NCBI GenBank assembly: GCA_948470475.1
Contig: OX419345.1
Location: 14,503,800-14,567,799, forward strand
DNA length: 64,000 nt
DNA from: Galaxea fascicularis
Taxonomy: Eukaryota; Cnidaria; Anthozoa; Scleractinia; Euphylliidae
Reading direction: 5' to 3'
The notes below the pieces were generated by a model. The model did not search any database, was not told the origin of the DNA, and saw nothing but the letters and a program-made list of their open reading frames with translations. A program made the position numbers and the translations under genes. This document shows, piece by piece, positions 13,401 through 22,725 of this stretch (positions are counted from its first letter, which is position 1; each line of letters begins with the position of its first letter).

Positions 13401-14690
13401 TAACCAACGGCAGAAGGGCAGTAACCGCCAACTCCACAACCTCTGTAACCCAGTACACTGCCATGATCAGAATACAGTAGGCACATCTGGCTTCCTGAAA
13501 GCAATAATATATTTTATTTTTTTAATGCCAAAATAATGCATGACACTTGACACTTGCGAATTGTCTGATGGACTGCCAACGACTGGGTTAAGTGACCTTT
13601 AGTCGTTTTAAAATGTTTAAGCTCAGTATAAAACGTAGTGAGATAAATTTGAGGCAAGCTAATTGTCAAAATAATACCAAAACGACAGCGATTTTTCATG
13701 ATACCCTTGTTACGAGTAATAGCGGTAATTAAAAAAATATGAGGAAATTCGAAATTTCACGAGTGACGCTGAATTCTCGATTTGCACGTGTTACCCGGGG
13801 GGGGGGTACTCCTCAGAAATCGTGGTAGGGGTGTGCCGCCCTGTTCTCCAAATCCTGACCCTATTTCAGACCATGATATGCCATTTTCCACACCCGTTTT
13901 CCTACCAGGCCCCGGTTGTTCAAACATTGGATAGCGCTATCCACCGCATAAATCACTATCCAGCGGATAAGTATTGGGAAAGCTAATTGCACTATCCACT
14001 GGATAGATCATGATCTATCCGATGGATAGTACTTTCCAGCTTTTGAACAACCGGGGCCTGGCCTCTAAACTCCATATCCGTTTTCAGACCTGACGTTGCG
14101 GTTACAAATTTTCCTACTGGCTTTGTTGTAGCGTAATTAAGCTACACATCAGTGACTTTGGGGCGGCACATACCTATATAGCTTATACTGGGGAGTACCC
14201 CCCGGGACGTGTGACGCCGGAGTAATTCATGAACGTAGCTCCCCTTCCAAATACGGCGCCTCTGGAAACTTACTCTGGCAACTTACTCTAACAAAGACAA
14301 AAGGCATTTATATCCTGACCTTTGTCGTGACGTGGCGTTTAACCTCAATACTAAGACTGAAATACGATCACGTTCTTGTCAATCTATTCCAAACCTAACG
14401 ATTTGTCTGGTTTTTGGATGACTTGATGAAGTAGGACTCGCATTACGATCAAGTTCCAAGCAATCAGTGGTCTTACTCACTTTTCCGGGTATAGCAATGG
14501 GAATGGGCATCAGTAATACCGGCGTTAAAACCAATATTAAGTATCTTCTCAAGCTCCAGATACGCAAACCAAGCGGGACATCTTTTATTTGACCAGGTTT
14601 ACTGTGAAGTATAGGCGATTCTGGCTCCTGGGGCTGGCTTTCTGCCTCTGGGAGATTTCTGTACCCCCTCGGTGGAGAGGATTCACCCAT
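1475..14690 (-). CDS. SLC13 family Na+/di- or tricarboxylate cotransporter, 13 coding exons
   Basis: Coding exons in transcription order: 14690-14481, 13494-13229, 12911-12743, 11907-11732, 9986-9876, 9372-9253, 5700-5575, 5420-5316, 4680-4586, 4485-4340, 3262-3101, 2406-2269, 1681-1475. All phases agree, giving 676 aa. This is a plasma-membrane transporter that uses the Na+ gradient to import succinate- or citrate-like anions. The two Na+-site motifs are ISNT (about 175-178) and [17 protein letters not shown] (S547-N548-V549). The family signature [19 protein letters not shown] is at about 579-597. N-glycosylation sequons at N665 and N672 lie in a short C-terminal tail, as in vertebrate NaDC/NaCT. 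An Ala/Gly-rich run (about 642-659) precedes them. It belongs with SLC13A2/A3/A5; substrate (dicarboxylate, citrate or sulfate) cannot be settled. The start is the first ATG after an in-frame acceptor-like TAG at 14705-14704, so an upstream non-coding exon is likely. Confidence 0.93.
2588..2730. mobile_element. MITE with TA-flanked inverted ends
   Basis: The ends TAGAGTGTTTTCACT and AGTGAAAACACTCTA are exact complements including a flanking TA. Inside are paired CCATATTGG-type stretches and a TGACGTCA-like site. Small, non-coding, in the SLC13 intron between 2407 and 3100. A TA target with short inverted ends suggests a Tc1/mariner-mobilised element. Confidence 0.75.
3784..4008. mobile_element. 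Long-arm inverted-repeat element
   Basis: Arms of roughly 60 bp pair with few mismatches: CATCGTTTGCTTCCCGACCG (3809 on) against the stretch ending AACAAACGATG at 3980, including AGAAGGGG and ATTTGACGTCACAA/TTGTGATGTCAAAT. Weaker pairing extends to both ends. It lies in the SLC13 intron between 3263 and 4339 and has no coding capacity. Confidence 0.7.
4828..5085. mobile_element. CCAAT-rich MITE, copy 1 (left end truncated)
   Basis: Contains ACACTGACCAATCACAACAG, CCAATCAGA, GGCGCAAAGCGCGGGAAAA, CTCATTGGTTGAAAAAGTG and GGCCAATCACAAAGCGAAG, ending near CATTTGAAAACCGCTGT. The same blocks recur in the elements at 31352, 32746 and 41617. It lies in the SLC13 intron between exons 4680-4586 and 5420-5316. 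Confidence 0.75.
5781..5972. repeat. TTCGGA-rich degenerate minisatellite
   Basis: About a dozen imperfect repeats of ATCTTCGGAA / GTATTCGG / GTCTTCGG run across this stretch, only about 80 bp upstream (in transcription order) of SLC13 exon 5700-5575. Open frames here are by-products of the repeat. Confidence 0.7.
6161..6353. repeat. Inverted-repeat element
   Basis: CTTTATTACACCTATTTTG at the left faces CAAAATGGGTGTAATAAAG at the right, with GAAATCACAC/GTGATTTC continuing the arms inward. The flanks 6000-6160 are AT-rich and also carry GTGATTTCAAAATCAAA. The element lies in the large SLC13 intron 5701-9252; I see no exon there. Confidence 0.55.
7445..8167. repeat. Direct tandem duplication, two ~360-bp units
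   Basis: The block beginning TCATCCGTCTATTGTTTGC at 7446 is repeated from about 7809 (TATCCGTCTAGTGTTTGC). Order and sequence are conserved throughout (AATGCGGTCGGACACTTAC, CAATCGATTGTTCACTC, GGCGCGAGATTTGAA, GCGTTAAAAGCGCGAGAAC). The units differ by scattered substitutions and small indels. Fragments of the same block follow to about 8310. Intronic in SLC13 and non-coding. Confidence 0.85.
8569..8598. repeat. Short hairpin
   Basis: CGTTTTTGACC and GGTCAAAAACG flank a short spacer, a perfect 11-bp stem. Probably the remains of an inverted-repeat element. Confidence 0.55.
9717..9773. repeat. Hairpin with CGTCACGCAATCT arms
   Basis: GGCTCGTCACGCAATCT at the left pairs with AGATTGCGTGACGAGTC at the right, with one mismatch, and CTCCC/GGGGGAG continues inward. 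Located in the SLC13 intron between exons 9986-9876 and 9372-9253. Confidence 0.65.
10463..10637. mobile_element. Inverted-repeat element
   Basis: CAATCTTGC at the left end faces GCAAGATTG at the right end; internal CATCTTAGCCAACTTGGCC pairs imperfectly with GGCCGTAGGCGAAGATGG. The rest of the intron 9987-11731 shows no recognised feature apart from short poly-A runs. Confidence 0.5.
13051..13122. repeat. (GATGGT)n microsatellite
   Basis: About twelve hexamer copies, with a GGT-only stretch in the middle and GATAGT variants at the right end. It lies in the SLC13 intron between exons 13494-13229 and 12911-12743. Confidence 0.95.
13794..14206. mobile_element. Outer MITE with CCCGGGGGG-TACTCC ends
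   Basis: The left end is CCCGGGGGGGGGGTACTCC and the right end GGGGAGTACCCCCCGGG, in inverted orientation. The body contains CCCTATTTCAGACCATGATA and CACATACCTATATAGC, blocks seen again near 37470-37570. A second, unrelated inverted-repeat element sits inside it, so this element is older. It lies in SLC13 intron 1. Confidence 0.8.
13905..14061. mobile_element. Nested MITE with perfect 20-bp inverted ends
   Basis: CCAGGCCCCGGTTGTTCAAA at 13905-13924 is the exact complement of 14042-14061. The interior is built from GGATAGCGCTATCC and CTATCCA-type palindromes. It splits the outer element between CGTTTTCCTA and CCTCTAAACTCC. Its end shares CCCGGTTGTTC with the elements at 54386 and 58086. Confidence 0.85.
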
Positions 14691-17559
14691 TCTCTTTTTG
14701 AATCTACGAGACAAACGTACCTAATGCCTTCTGTGAACAATGTGAAGCCGTGATTTGCATTGCTATGTGATAACACTATGATGCAGTCTTGACACGGTGG
14801 GTAATCAGTTAAATCAAAAATGTCACTTCTGGTAATTCATTAACTAACGCTAAAGCCTTTTTAATATCCTGCATGATATTTACATTAAATATTTTCCCAT
14901 CTGATCTTCAAGACATAGTCGCTCCATCTAAAGAGTATTGTAAAGGAGCTGAGAGCGAAATCCAACAAGGCTGTGCTTGTATACATGCATATTGACCGTT
15001 TCATTACTCACGATACATATCAAGGAAACAAGGGAATGAAGACATCTCTTTATCACCGGGCTGTCTGCCAAGTCACTAGCTGTCAAAACCTCTTTTGTTC
15101 GGTCAATTCTTGCTATGTCCGCGCGAAAAGTGATTTGCTCGTAACAATAAGGAGACATTTTAAAAACGTTGGAGCATTGATATCACTTCCAGGCATAGCT
15201 TATTGAAACTTTACCTTTACAGTGGGCCGGGTTAATCATTGTAAAGTAATACAAGGTTGTATAACGTCCACCCTGGGTGCCAGTGTGTGTGTTTTTTTTC
15301 TCTCTCTCTCTCGTTAGGGGCGACAGAATTGAGCGGCGAAGCCGCGAATGCGAGTCGCGAAGCGCCGAGAAAAAAACCCGGTTTATCGCCGACCAGAACT
15401 ATTCGCTCTGACGCTCCTCGCCGCTGGTGAGCGAGAAGACCTCTGACATCCAGGGTATGTAACGTCTTAACAATGGTAATTTTCCCATTGAATGTGAGGA
15501 ATATGTACAAACTGTATGTAAACCAACATATTACCTTCGGGGACAAATGAATCACACCAATCAAACTAAACGCGGCTGAAGCTGTCTGAATGATTGACAC
15601 AGTCACCGTCATTGTGTTGTTCAGTAACATTTTGACCGAGGCTTGCCTCTGATCAGTTAATTACCCACTATACAGGGAGCTTAATCGCAGGCTAGCGAAA
15701 AGATGACATTGTTTTCCTTTTAGTAATGGCCTTTCCGCTTAGTTACTTATAATAACTAATGACTTAAATTCCGCCTTTTACGCAAAAATGATAAAAGAAG
15801 AGTTACGGTTATATGAAAATTTAAGAAAATTGTGTTTTAAAGTGTACTGATCGAGAGTGCTTGTTTCGAGTTAGACTGCGACAACCTATCATTTTCACAA
15901 ACGTTGTTTCATTCTAGTTTCTCTTTTGTAGGCGTAAATTTATTTTAGCCATGTTTCAGGAAACTAAAGTGGTAACCTAGGAGAAGTTTTCAGGGCACGC
16001 TTCGAAATAGCACTTTTAAGTCTATCTAGTAATCATGAATATTCATAATCTACAATGATTATCATCAACAAGCCTGATTTCACGGTTCGCCAACTTCACA
16101 ATATTCAGTAACGAAAGTCGTTTCTCACACGGGGCAGTTTCGAACCTTTTGTTGTGGAACCACCGGATATCCTTGTCAGGTGATGTTCCTCGATTGTCCG
16201 AGCAAAATCTTGCCCCTTTGAAGAACTAGAAGTGACCTTTTTTTTCCGCACAAGGTGATGCAAGGTAAACAACATGAAATGTCACTGATAAATATATTTG
16301 AAAGTGAATTTTGGCAAGACGAGAATTAGAGGTGAGTATATTCATGAAGAACTTAAGATTGACACCTCTTTGCTAAACTAACGCTTTATGTACCCGGAAA
16401 ATCGTAGTTAATTTTACTCATTTCGGGGTTCGCAGATTTAATTATTAAATACCATGAACAACAGGCTCCTTGCTTCTAATTGTGGGCTCAATTCAAAGGA
16501 ATGACAGAGTCCAGTTTTCCTCAGTGAACTTAACACAATACTGGCTTAGAAACCACAACTTTCGTCCGCCATTAGATTAATTTTAACTTCGGTTCGAACT
16601 TTCGTGTTCTCATGAAAAGAAAACATTTCCCGTGACTGTTACAGTCTGAGGTTCTATTTATTTGGGTAGCTGTGCAGAGTGGGTTTAAATGTCAACGGAT
16701 TGCCGAAGAAAGTTGTCTCGGACAAGGTTCTCAGTTCCTTCCGATTGCTTGTCAGAATTTTGTCCAGATGAATTTTATAATTTTATTGAACTCAGCTATT
16801 ATTTTGTACGCCGCGGTAGATTTTAATTACAGTTACTGTTGTTTTTCTCTTTATGGCTTCCTTGTAAATATCTAAAATCTTTACGTGAGCTGCTATTTAC
16901 GCAATAGTCCTCTCTTGTTAGCTTTTGATCAGAGAGTGAGTCGAAACGCGTTCTTTACCAGTCGATATGATGCGCCAAGTTGAACAGGAAAAAAGATATG
17001 GCTGGTTCTGAGTTATTTATTTAAATATTGTACTTTTTCCCGTTTCAATGTTGTTGGTTTCCACACGACTTCCCATGCGTGTCGCGCAACCATATCTGCT
17101 TCAGTCGATGAAGCCTGTGCCGACACCGGTCAGTTGCAATAATTGGACTGGTAAATTACAGTGGATGCATGGGAGAAATTAAGTTTTAAATGACGTCTGA
17201 GGATATTCATGCACTCCAGGTTTAGTATCTTTGAATTGGTAAGTTAGGCTTTTCAAAGGGAAAGTCCCAAATACATCAATTCAGGAGTCAGTTATTTAGC
17301 TTGAAATATTCAAGGACAAACTTTTGAACCTCACTCATTTTGTCTTGATTACAAATCATGTAACAATGAGCTTGAATCATTCTTTTCTTTTTTTGTCCTT
17401 GTCTTATAATTTCTCGTACATCATATCGCTTAATACAAAACGGTAGTTTAGTTTTTTCTTCAGTTTTTCACAGAGCCATCCCATCGTACAAGGCATTGAT
17501 TGTCAAGACATTTCACTTGCACTTTCTTTCAATACATACTCACCCAATACGAAGAAACT

Positions 17560-18480
17560 AGAACTGATACAATGACTCGTGGGATGTCCCTTGTTGGTAC
17601 AGTGGATAGCGCTTTTCGCGCTCTTTGGTTGGCTACTCAAACTCGGAATAGCTAGCCTGCCTGGCAGGCGTAAACGGGGAGCGGGGTGGGGAGCAAGAAA
17701 CGAGAGAAAAATGGCGGAGGGCTGGGAAGGAAAAGGGAAAAATGAAAGGAACGCCTGCCCGCAAGACCCCCATTTCTGATTTTTGTGTCTAACGCGCCGG
17801 CGGACGCAAAATTCTGATTGGTTAATTTTAACAGTAGGTTGCATGGGAATTGAACTGGTCGAAACAAACTTCCGAGAGAACTTGCTATCGCGAACTTTAC
17901 TGAGCCGATTTGAACTTTGTCGCAAATTGCGAATTTACGTTGAAGTTGGAACAAGAAGAGGCAGTGATAGCTCCTCCAGAGGGAAGGAAAGTTTTAGCTG
18001 TTTTACCCACGGGATACGGTAAAAGCCTCATTTGCCAAATGTTTGTTAGTGCCAAGTAATTTGCATATTTGTAATGACGGATTTATCGATCTATCAAAAG
18101 ATTCTTGAACAACAACGTCACCATATTAGGACGCAATATCACGACCTTTAGCTGTGTATCTGTTTTCATATATGCGGTATTACAGCAGCGAGTCAGAAGT
18201 AATGAATGCCCGGGGATTTAACTCCGTAATCCTGATTTGTTTGTCGATATTCCCAAAAACAAGGACTTGCGTGAAGTTCCCAGGCACGTTCTGGTAAATT
18301 TTAATTTTGTATTCATGGCCATGGAGAGGACTTTGCTTTTTCTCTGACGGTGAAAATTGAAAATTCTTAAATGACAACGGCTTCCCGTAGACGTGAATCT
18401 TAATGTACAGTATCTGTACGTTTTGTTTCGATCGCTGTCTTCCTTTGGCTTTCTCCTTCATTGGAGTTAATACCAAAATA
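17560..18480 (+). repeat. Dispersed repeat, copy 1 (paired with 51640-52490)
   Basis: This block and 51640-52490 share the same ordered segments: the GCCTG-rich palindrome near 17653, AAACGAGAGAAAAATGGC, the AAAATTCTGATTGGTTAATT segment, a RecQ-like coding scrap, AGCCTCATTT, and TCTTCCTTTGGCTTTCTCCTTC at the right end. A reversed fragment of the left part also occurs at 52660-52795. The two long copies have diverged, and neither has an open frame long enough for a protein. Confidence 0.8.
17940..18059 (+). pseudogene. RecQ-like helicase fragment (Walker A region)
   Basis: One frame reads LKLEQEEAVIAPPEGRKV and then LAVLPTGYGKSLICQMFV before a stop codon. LPTGYGKSLICQ is a superfamily 2 helicase Walker A motif in RecQ-type context, where the family has a LKxEQ(x)n..VxxxLPTGxGKS order. 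Only about 36 residues survive and no DEAH box or helicase C domain follows. It is a relic carried by the dispersed repeat; its more degraded partner is at 51877-51992. Confidence 0.7.
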
Positions 18481-18513
18481 ATTCTGTTTTACTCAATTTT
18501 TCAATTTTCACCT

Positions 18514-19205
18514 CAGGCAAGGTAAGGGTAAATTCTGAGTGGTGTAAACTGGCAAAGGTTGCCTTACCTTGCCAATTTAATTTTCGGTTTTGGGACCATA
18601 TTTAGATGTTGTCCCGTTTTTGAAAATATCGGTAAGGCAAGGACGAAAACCGGCACCTTGCCCTTAAAATGGAACGTGTAAACGTTCCTGCTTGCCTAGA
18701 AGGTAACTTTTGATCATTCTTTGCATGTTCTGATAACAGCGCTACTTCTCTTGGGTGAAGGTACTGTCAGCCATTTTAAACCAGTCATCGGACTGTTGAT
18801 TTATCTAGAGGTTTCTTTCCCTTGGAGGGTTAATCAATGTTAATCAATGTTAATCTTGGTGAACGTGAGCAACAATAGTTTTTTTTCCTTCCGCAGTTGC
18901 GGTATCTAATGAAATGCTCTTTCTTCCTCGATTCCTCACTTATCTGGTACTTTATTTCACGTTGTCGACGTTTTTGCTCGGTTTTCTTTGATTTCCTTGG
19001 TACGGAGGTTTCGAACATCAACAATCCCGTGGACGCCATCTTGAATTAGCACAATGCGCATGCTCACTTACAAATCTAAGCCTTGCCTGGAACAAAATAC
19101 CCTTGCCTAGAACAAATCAAGCAAGGGTGAAACGGTACATTTGTAAACAATCCTTGCCTTACCAAAATGTTAGCTACCCTTGCCATGCCGTTTTTTTCTG
19201 TAGTG
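18514..19205. repeat. Repeat with GGCAAGG / CCTTGCC motifs
   Basis: CAGGCAAGGTAAGGGTA near the left end and CTACCCTTGCCATGCCG near the right end are roughly complementary, and GTGTAAAC-GGCAA/TTGCC blocks recur between them. Probably an inverted-repeat element of about 0.7 kb; boundaries are approximate. Confidence 0.45.
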
Positions 19206-19886
19206 TAAATGGGGTTTAAGACAGTGGGTTAGACCGCCTCAAACGTTGTGGAATGTATGCCTCGAAAAGCAAAATCTAAAGGAATGTCTTTGCGAGTCAA
19301 GAAGTTAACTGACACCTTAGAGTTTGTCGTGTTCTTGCAGTCTTTTTGGAATTTAAATGAAACCTATTATTGTAATTCCTAAGTCAATTTCCGTCATTTT
19401 CATGCACTCCGCATGACGCTAAAATCTGAGACATTACATGCTTACGGGAAGCGTTTTCAACTCACTGATGATACCTGAATCTGCCAACTTTAGATAAAAA
19501 CAACTGTTTACCGGCAGTTGGTACCCGTCTCGTGTTTATTTCGAATCTAATCGGTCCGTCAAAATTATCCTGCTTAAGTTAACAGTAAAGATAACAATCT
19601 TGCCTGTGAAGATGAAATTTTGATTAGCGGATTGACAGCAGAAACGAGACAAAACAAAAACACTCCCCAGATGACTCTCAAGTCTAACGGTTCTTCGTGT
19701 CTACCTCAATTACAGGGTGGGTAGTTTATTGAAAAGATTTTCGGGTGCAAACTGACAATGCAATCGTAACTGATATGTTCTTATAGAACCACTCAATACA
19801 ACTGGGTTTTGGTTGCGCCAGGCTTCCAGCTTACCAGGTTTACATATTTGAATGGTGCTTATTCAGCGCTTGGGTTTCCGACAGAC

Positions 19887-20043
19887 ATGGCTATGAGCGG
19901 ATATTTTACGGACGGAAAGCCTTCGCCGGGTGTACCCGCTCCGCTCTCACATCTCAAGTACGATCCAGAGGATGTGTTAACAAAGGAACCGAGCACGCCG
20001 ACCCCACCCAAGAATTATGAAACAATAAAGAGCTCCAAAGGCG
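19887..20043 (+). CDS. Candidate alternative first coding exon of the SVOP-like gene
   Basis: An ATG at 19887 opens 52 codons (MAMSGYFTDGKPSPGVP... ending ETIKSSKG) and stops at a good donor, GGCG|GTGAGT, in phase 1. SVOP exon 2 (25174) needs a phase-1 partner, so this exon could join directly to make ...[18 protein letters not shown], replacing the 22726-22891 exon. The peptide is Pro/Ser/Thr-rich, hydrophilic and unrelated in sequence to the other first exon. The frame is also open upstream of 19887 to at least 19809, so the true start could differ. It could instead belong to another transcript; RNA evidence is needed to decide. Confidence 0.5.
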
Positions 20044-21004
20044 GTGAGTACATGGCGTAAGATCAGTTTATACAATAAGAGTAGACATCGTACCAAGTGC
20101 TTTAATTCAGTTAGAGAAATAGTACTTCACAACTTTTCCGTTGCTTTTGAAACCTGCTCAAGCGTTAGCTGACACCTGTTTGTCAATGTAAGTGGGGAAT
20201 GCTTGATCCCGATTGCGGGCACCGTTAAATAAACAACACCTTCTGGTGGCTGGATTATCAAAGGAAAATGCTCGCAGCTAAAAAAAAATATCAGAAGAAA
20301 CGACAATTTGAACGGAGCCAATCTACTTCATCGCTCTGTAAATTCTTAAGGGGGTGTTACGGGTAAAAATTTGGGAAAATGGGGTGAATTGAGATTGAAA
20401 GAAAGAGAAGTAGAAAAGGGTATACACACAATTATTTACTTAAAGCTTTAATTTTCAACCACCTTCAATGCCAATTGTCCAATAATTTTTGCTTTTAACT
20501 TGGCTCTCCAGTTGGCCTCTCGATTGTGCAAAATTTTTATATTCCTGAAACAGTGGATGGGCTATGGGGCGGCCATTTAACTTCTTCTTTTCGTTTCCAA
20601 CACACCATTTTGTTAATGATCAGTTTTGAGTGAATTGTGGGTAGATCCAGTCCTTTCTGGGAGCAAACGGTCAAAATCAGAATTTAAATTGGATCTATCC
20701 ACAATTCATTCGGAACCGATCATCATGCAGCAAAATGGTGTATTAACGTTAGAGACGAACCATTAGAACAATGAGTGGGAGATTTTCACTGTTTGCAGTT
20801 TTCGCCCAGTGCTTGCGCAAGACTTTTTTGCAGGTGCATGACTTTTGTTTTAGTTTCCTTCTTCTTTGCGCGAATTTTTTTCTTGTCCTTATCCTTTGCA
20901 TGATTTGTTTTTTGGCTTTTTTTCCCCACCATTCCCCCCACCCCCCCCCCCCCCCTGCATCCCATCACTTTTTTAATGGTCCTTCCGTTATACTACATAA
21001 GAGG

Positions 21005-21165
21005 GGAGTAGGGTTGGTGCAGTGATGACACCACTCGCCTTCCACCGATGTTTCCGGGTACGATTCCCGGATTCGGGTTGAGTTTGTTGTTGGTTCTCTT
21101 GTCTGCTCCGAGAGGTTTTTCTCCGGGTACTCCGGTTTTCCCTCTCCTCAAAAACCAACATTTCC
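21005..21165 (+). mobile_element. tRNA-derived SINE, family A
   Basis: The head is tRNA-like: GGTTGGTGCAGTGATGACAC (A box), a TTCC-containing anticodon-like loop, then CCGGGTACGATTCCCGG (B box). The body reads GCTCCGAGAGG, TCTCCGGGTACTCCGG, TTTTCCCTCTCC and AAAAACCAACATTT. Reverse copies are at 30685-30862 and 36982-37183. It lies between the two alternative SVOP first exons. Confidence 0.85.
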
Positions 21166-21794
21166 AAATTCCAATCGATTCGGACGCAGGCTCTCCGGTG
21201 TTCTTCGGTGAGTAGAGCTTCCTAGTTAGATATCATGATATTATTTTGTCTGTGTTGTTAGCGCTACTAACGGTAGACGAATTTTGGTCATTGTGTGGGA
21301 AAAAAACGGTTGCCGGCATTCTTCAGCTTCCTATCTACTTGGTCAAGATACATGATTTGGCACAGTTTGAGGGTTATTTTGTATATATGAGAATAGATAT
21401 GTTCTTTGATTTTTCCGTCCAAAGAAAATTACTGAAATTACATAAGACAAGAATTATTCTAAACGACATGAACTTCCTGACGATCGATCTCTAGTCGACT
21501 GTGTATAGGCCGCCGGGAAGCCGAGCAAATGTCGGTCGTTCGAGAACTTATCTATCACTGGCTACTAATCGACAAGAACTCCAATACTATTAATTGGCTG
21601 ATCCAAAGCTCTGACTGGGGGGACGAAATCTCCTCCCTGCAAAATCATGAAGGAGAAAATCAACAATAAAGGAAAAACAATAAATTAAAGCAGACCAGGA
21701 GCCTATAAATATGGGCTCCTGAGCAGACTTACTTTTCTCTCGAACAACGAAAGCGGTCTTCCCTGCTAGCAGAAGTCTCTCATGGCGAGAAATA

Positions 21795-21809
21795 AGAGAC
21801 TTTAAGCAC

Positions 21810-21840
<31 letters not shown>

Positions 21841-22056
21841 GTGGATACCGAGGGAAAGACTGGGGAGACAACGCGGTTGAAAGGCGAGGAAAATGGGATT
21901 TTCAGACTCACGTTTTCACAAGACGGCAAAATCCTACTTCTCACGTTGCGACGTGACGGCAACGTCAAGATTGACATGTGCATTAGATGAATTGGGTTTT
22001 CCCAGTGGCCTCTCCCATCGCCGTCGCCCTTCCCGTTGTCGGTGCTTAAAGTCTCT
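21795..22056. mobile_element. MITE with GGCAAC tandem repeats
   Basis: AGAGACTTTAAGCACCG at the left is the exact complement of the right end, CGGTGCTTAAAGTCTCT. The left arm continues as about five copies of GGCAAC, and the right arm as CCGTTGTC/CCGTCGCC. Non-coding. Confidence 0.8.
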
Positions 22057-22353
22057 AAAACGAGTAAATGAAAGGAACTCAGAACAGTATTTTTTTTATT
22101 TATTTATTTATTTCCGCAAGGATTTATTTGCACAATTCAAAACTATGGAAACCTTCAGTTGTGCGGCTATAATAACGGCATTTCTGCGAGTTAAATTGAA
22201 CAAGAATTGATAAATTACCAATTGCCGGCAAAAGATTATATTTTCTAGGAAGTATCAGTTCTGTTTTTTTGTTTTGAGAATCACCACCGAATCAAGCTGA
22301 CTTCCAGGCTGACTTCCGCTAGTCCACGACGCCAATTACTGGTGATACTGTAC

Positions 22354-22412
22354 CCACTACACAGACTACAGTCACTACATCCACTACAGACCGATACATT
22401 ACTACATCTACT
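22354..22412. repeat. Degenerate CACTACA minisatellite
   Basis: Imperfect repeats of CACTACA/ACTACATC run through here, about 300 bp upstream of the SVOP start. The next 150 bp (22440-22560) are relatively CpG-rich and may be promoter sequence. Confidence 0.6.
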
Positions 22413-22725
22413 GTCTTTTAGACCAGTTATTCGCGTTGTCGTGCGCCCAACCCTTCGATGCCACGCCGGCTTGACCTATTCAAGCGTGGTCCCGCGTTAA
22501 ATCCCGCGTGCGCGATTTTAAAACAGCAAGGGATTGTGGGTGACTGGTATGCAAATTTCCAAAATGGTGACAGGTTTGGTCATACGTATGATGTTTTTAG
22601 CATTCAGAATGTGTTTTTGAAGGATAGCTTTTAATATACCGGTAATCGCTGAAGACAAAACAACTTTTTCCGGGATACAAAACATTGTGAAAAGCTACTT
22701 AGCTTGGCTCGACGTAAACACAAAT

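Larger units (their letters stand above)
14691..19886. other. Intergenic region between divergent SLC13 and SVOP-like genes
   Basis: No convincing coding exon on either strand. It must hold the SLC13 promoter and any 5' non-coding exon. A GC-rich stretch with AGCGGCGAAGCCGCG-type palindromes lies near 15320-15440, next to a short CT run. From 15660 to 17500 I see ordinary AT-rich DNA. From 17560 to about 19210 it is repeat-derived. Confidence 0.6.

Noticed and set aside
15232..15630. 132-codon minus-strand frame upstream of SLC13
   Set aside because: Includes a CT run and GC-rich palindromic repeat; no splice structure linking it to SLC13 and no recognisable domain.
17503..17954. Frames of 100-140 codons rich in Pro/Phe/Ser
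   Set aside because: They fall in the dispersed repeat whose partner at 51640 does not conserve them.
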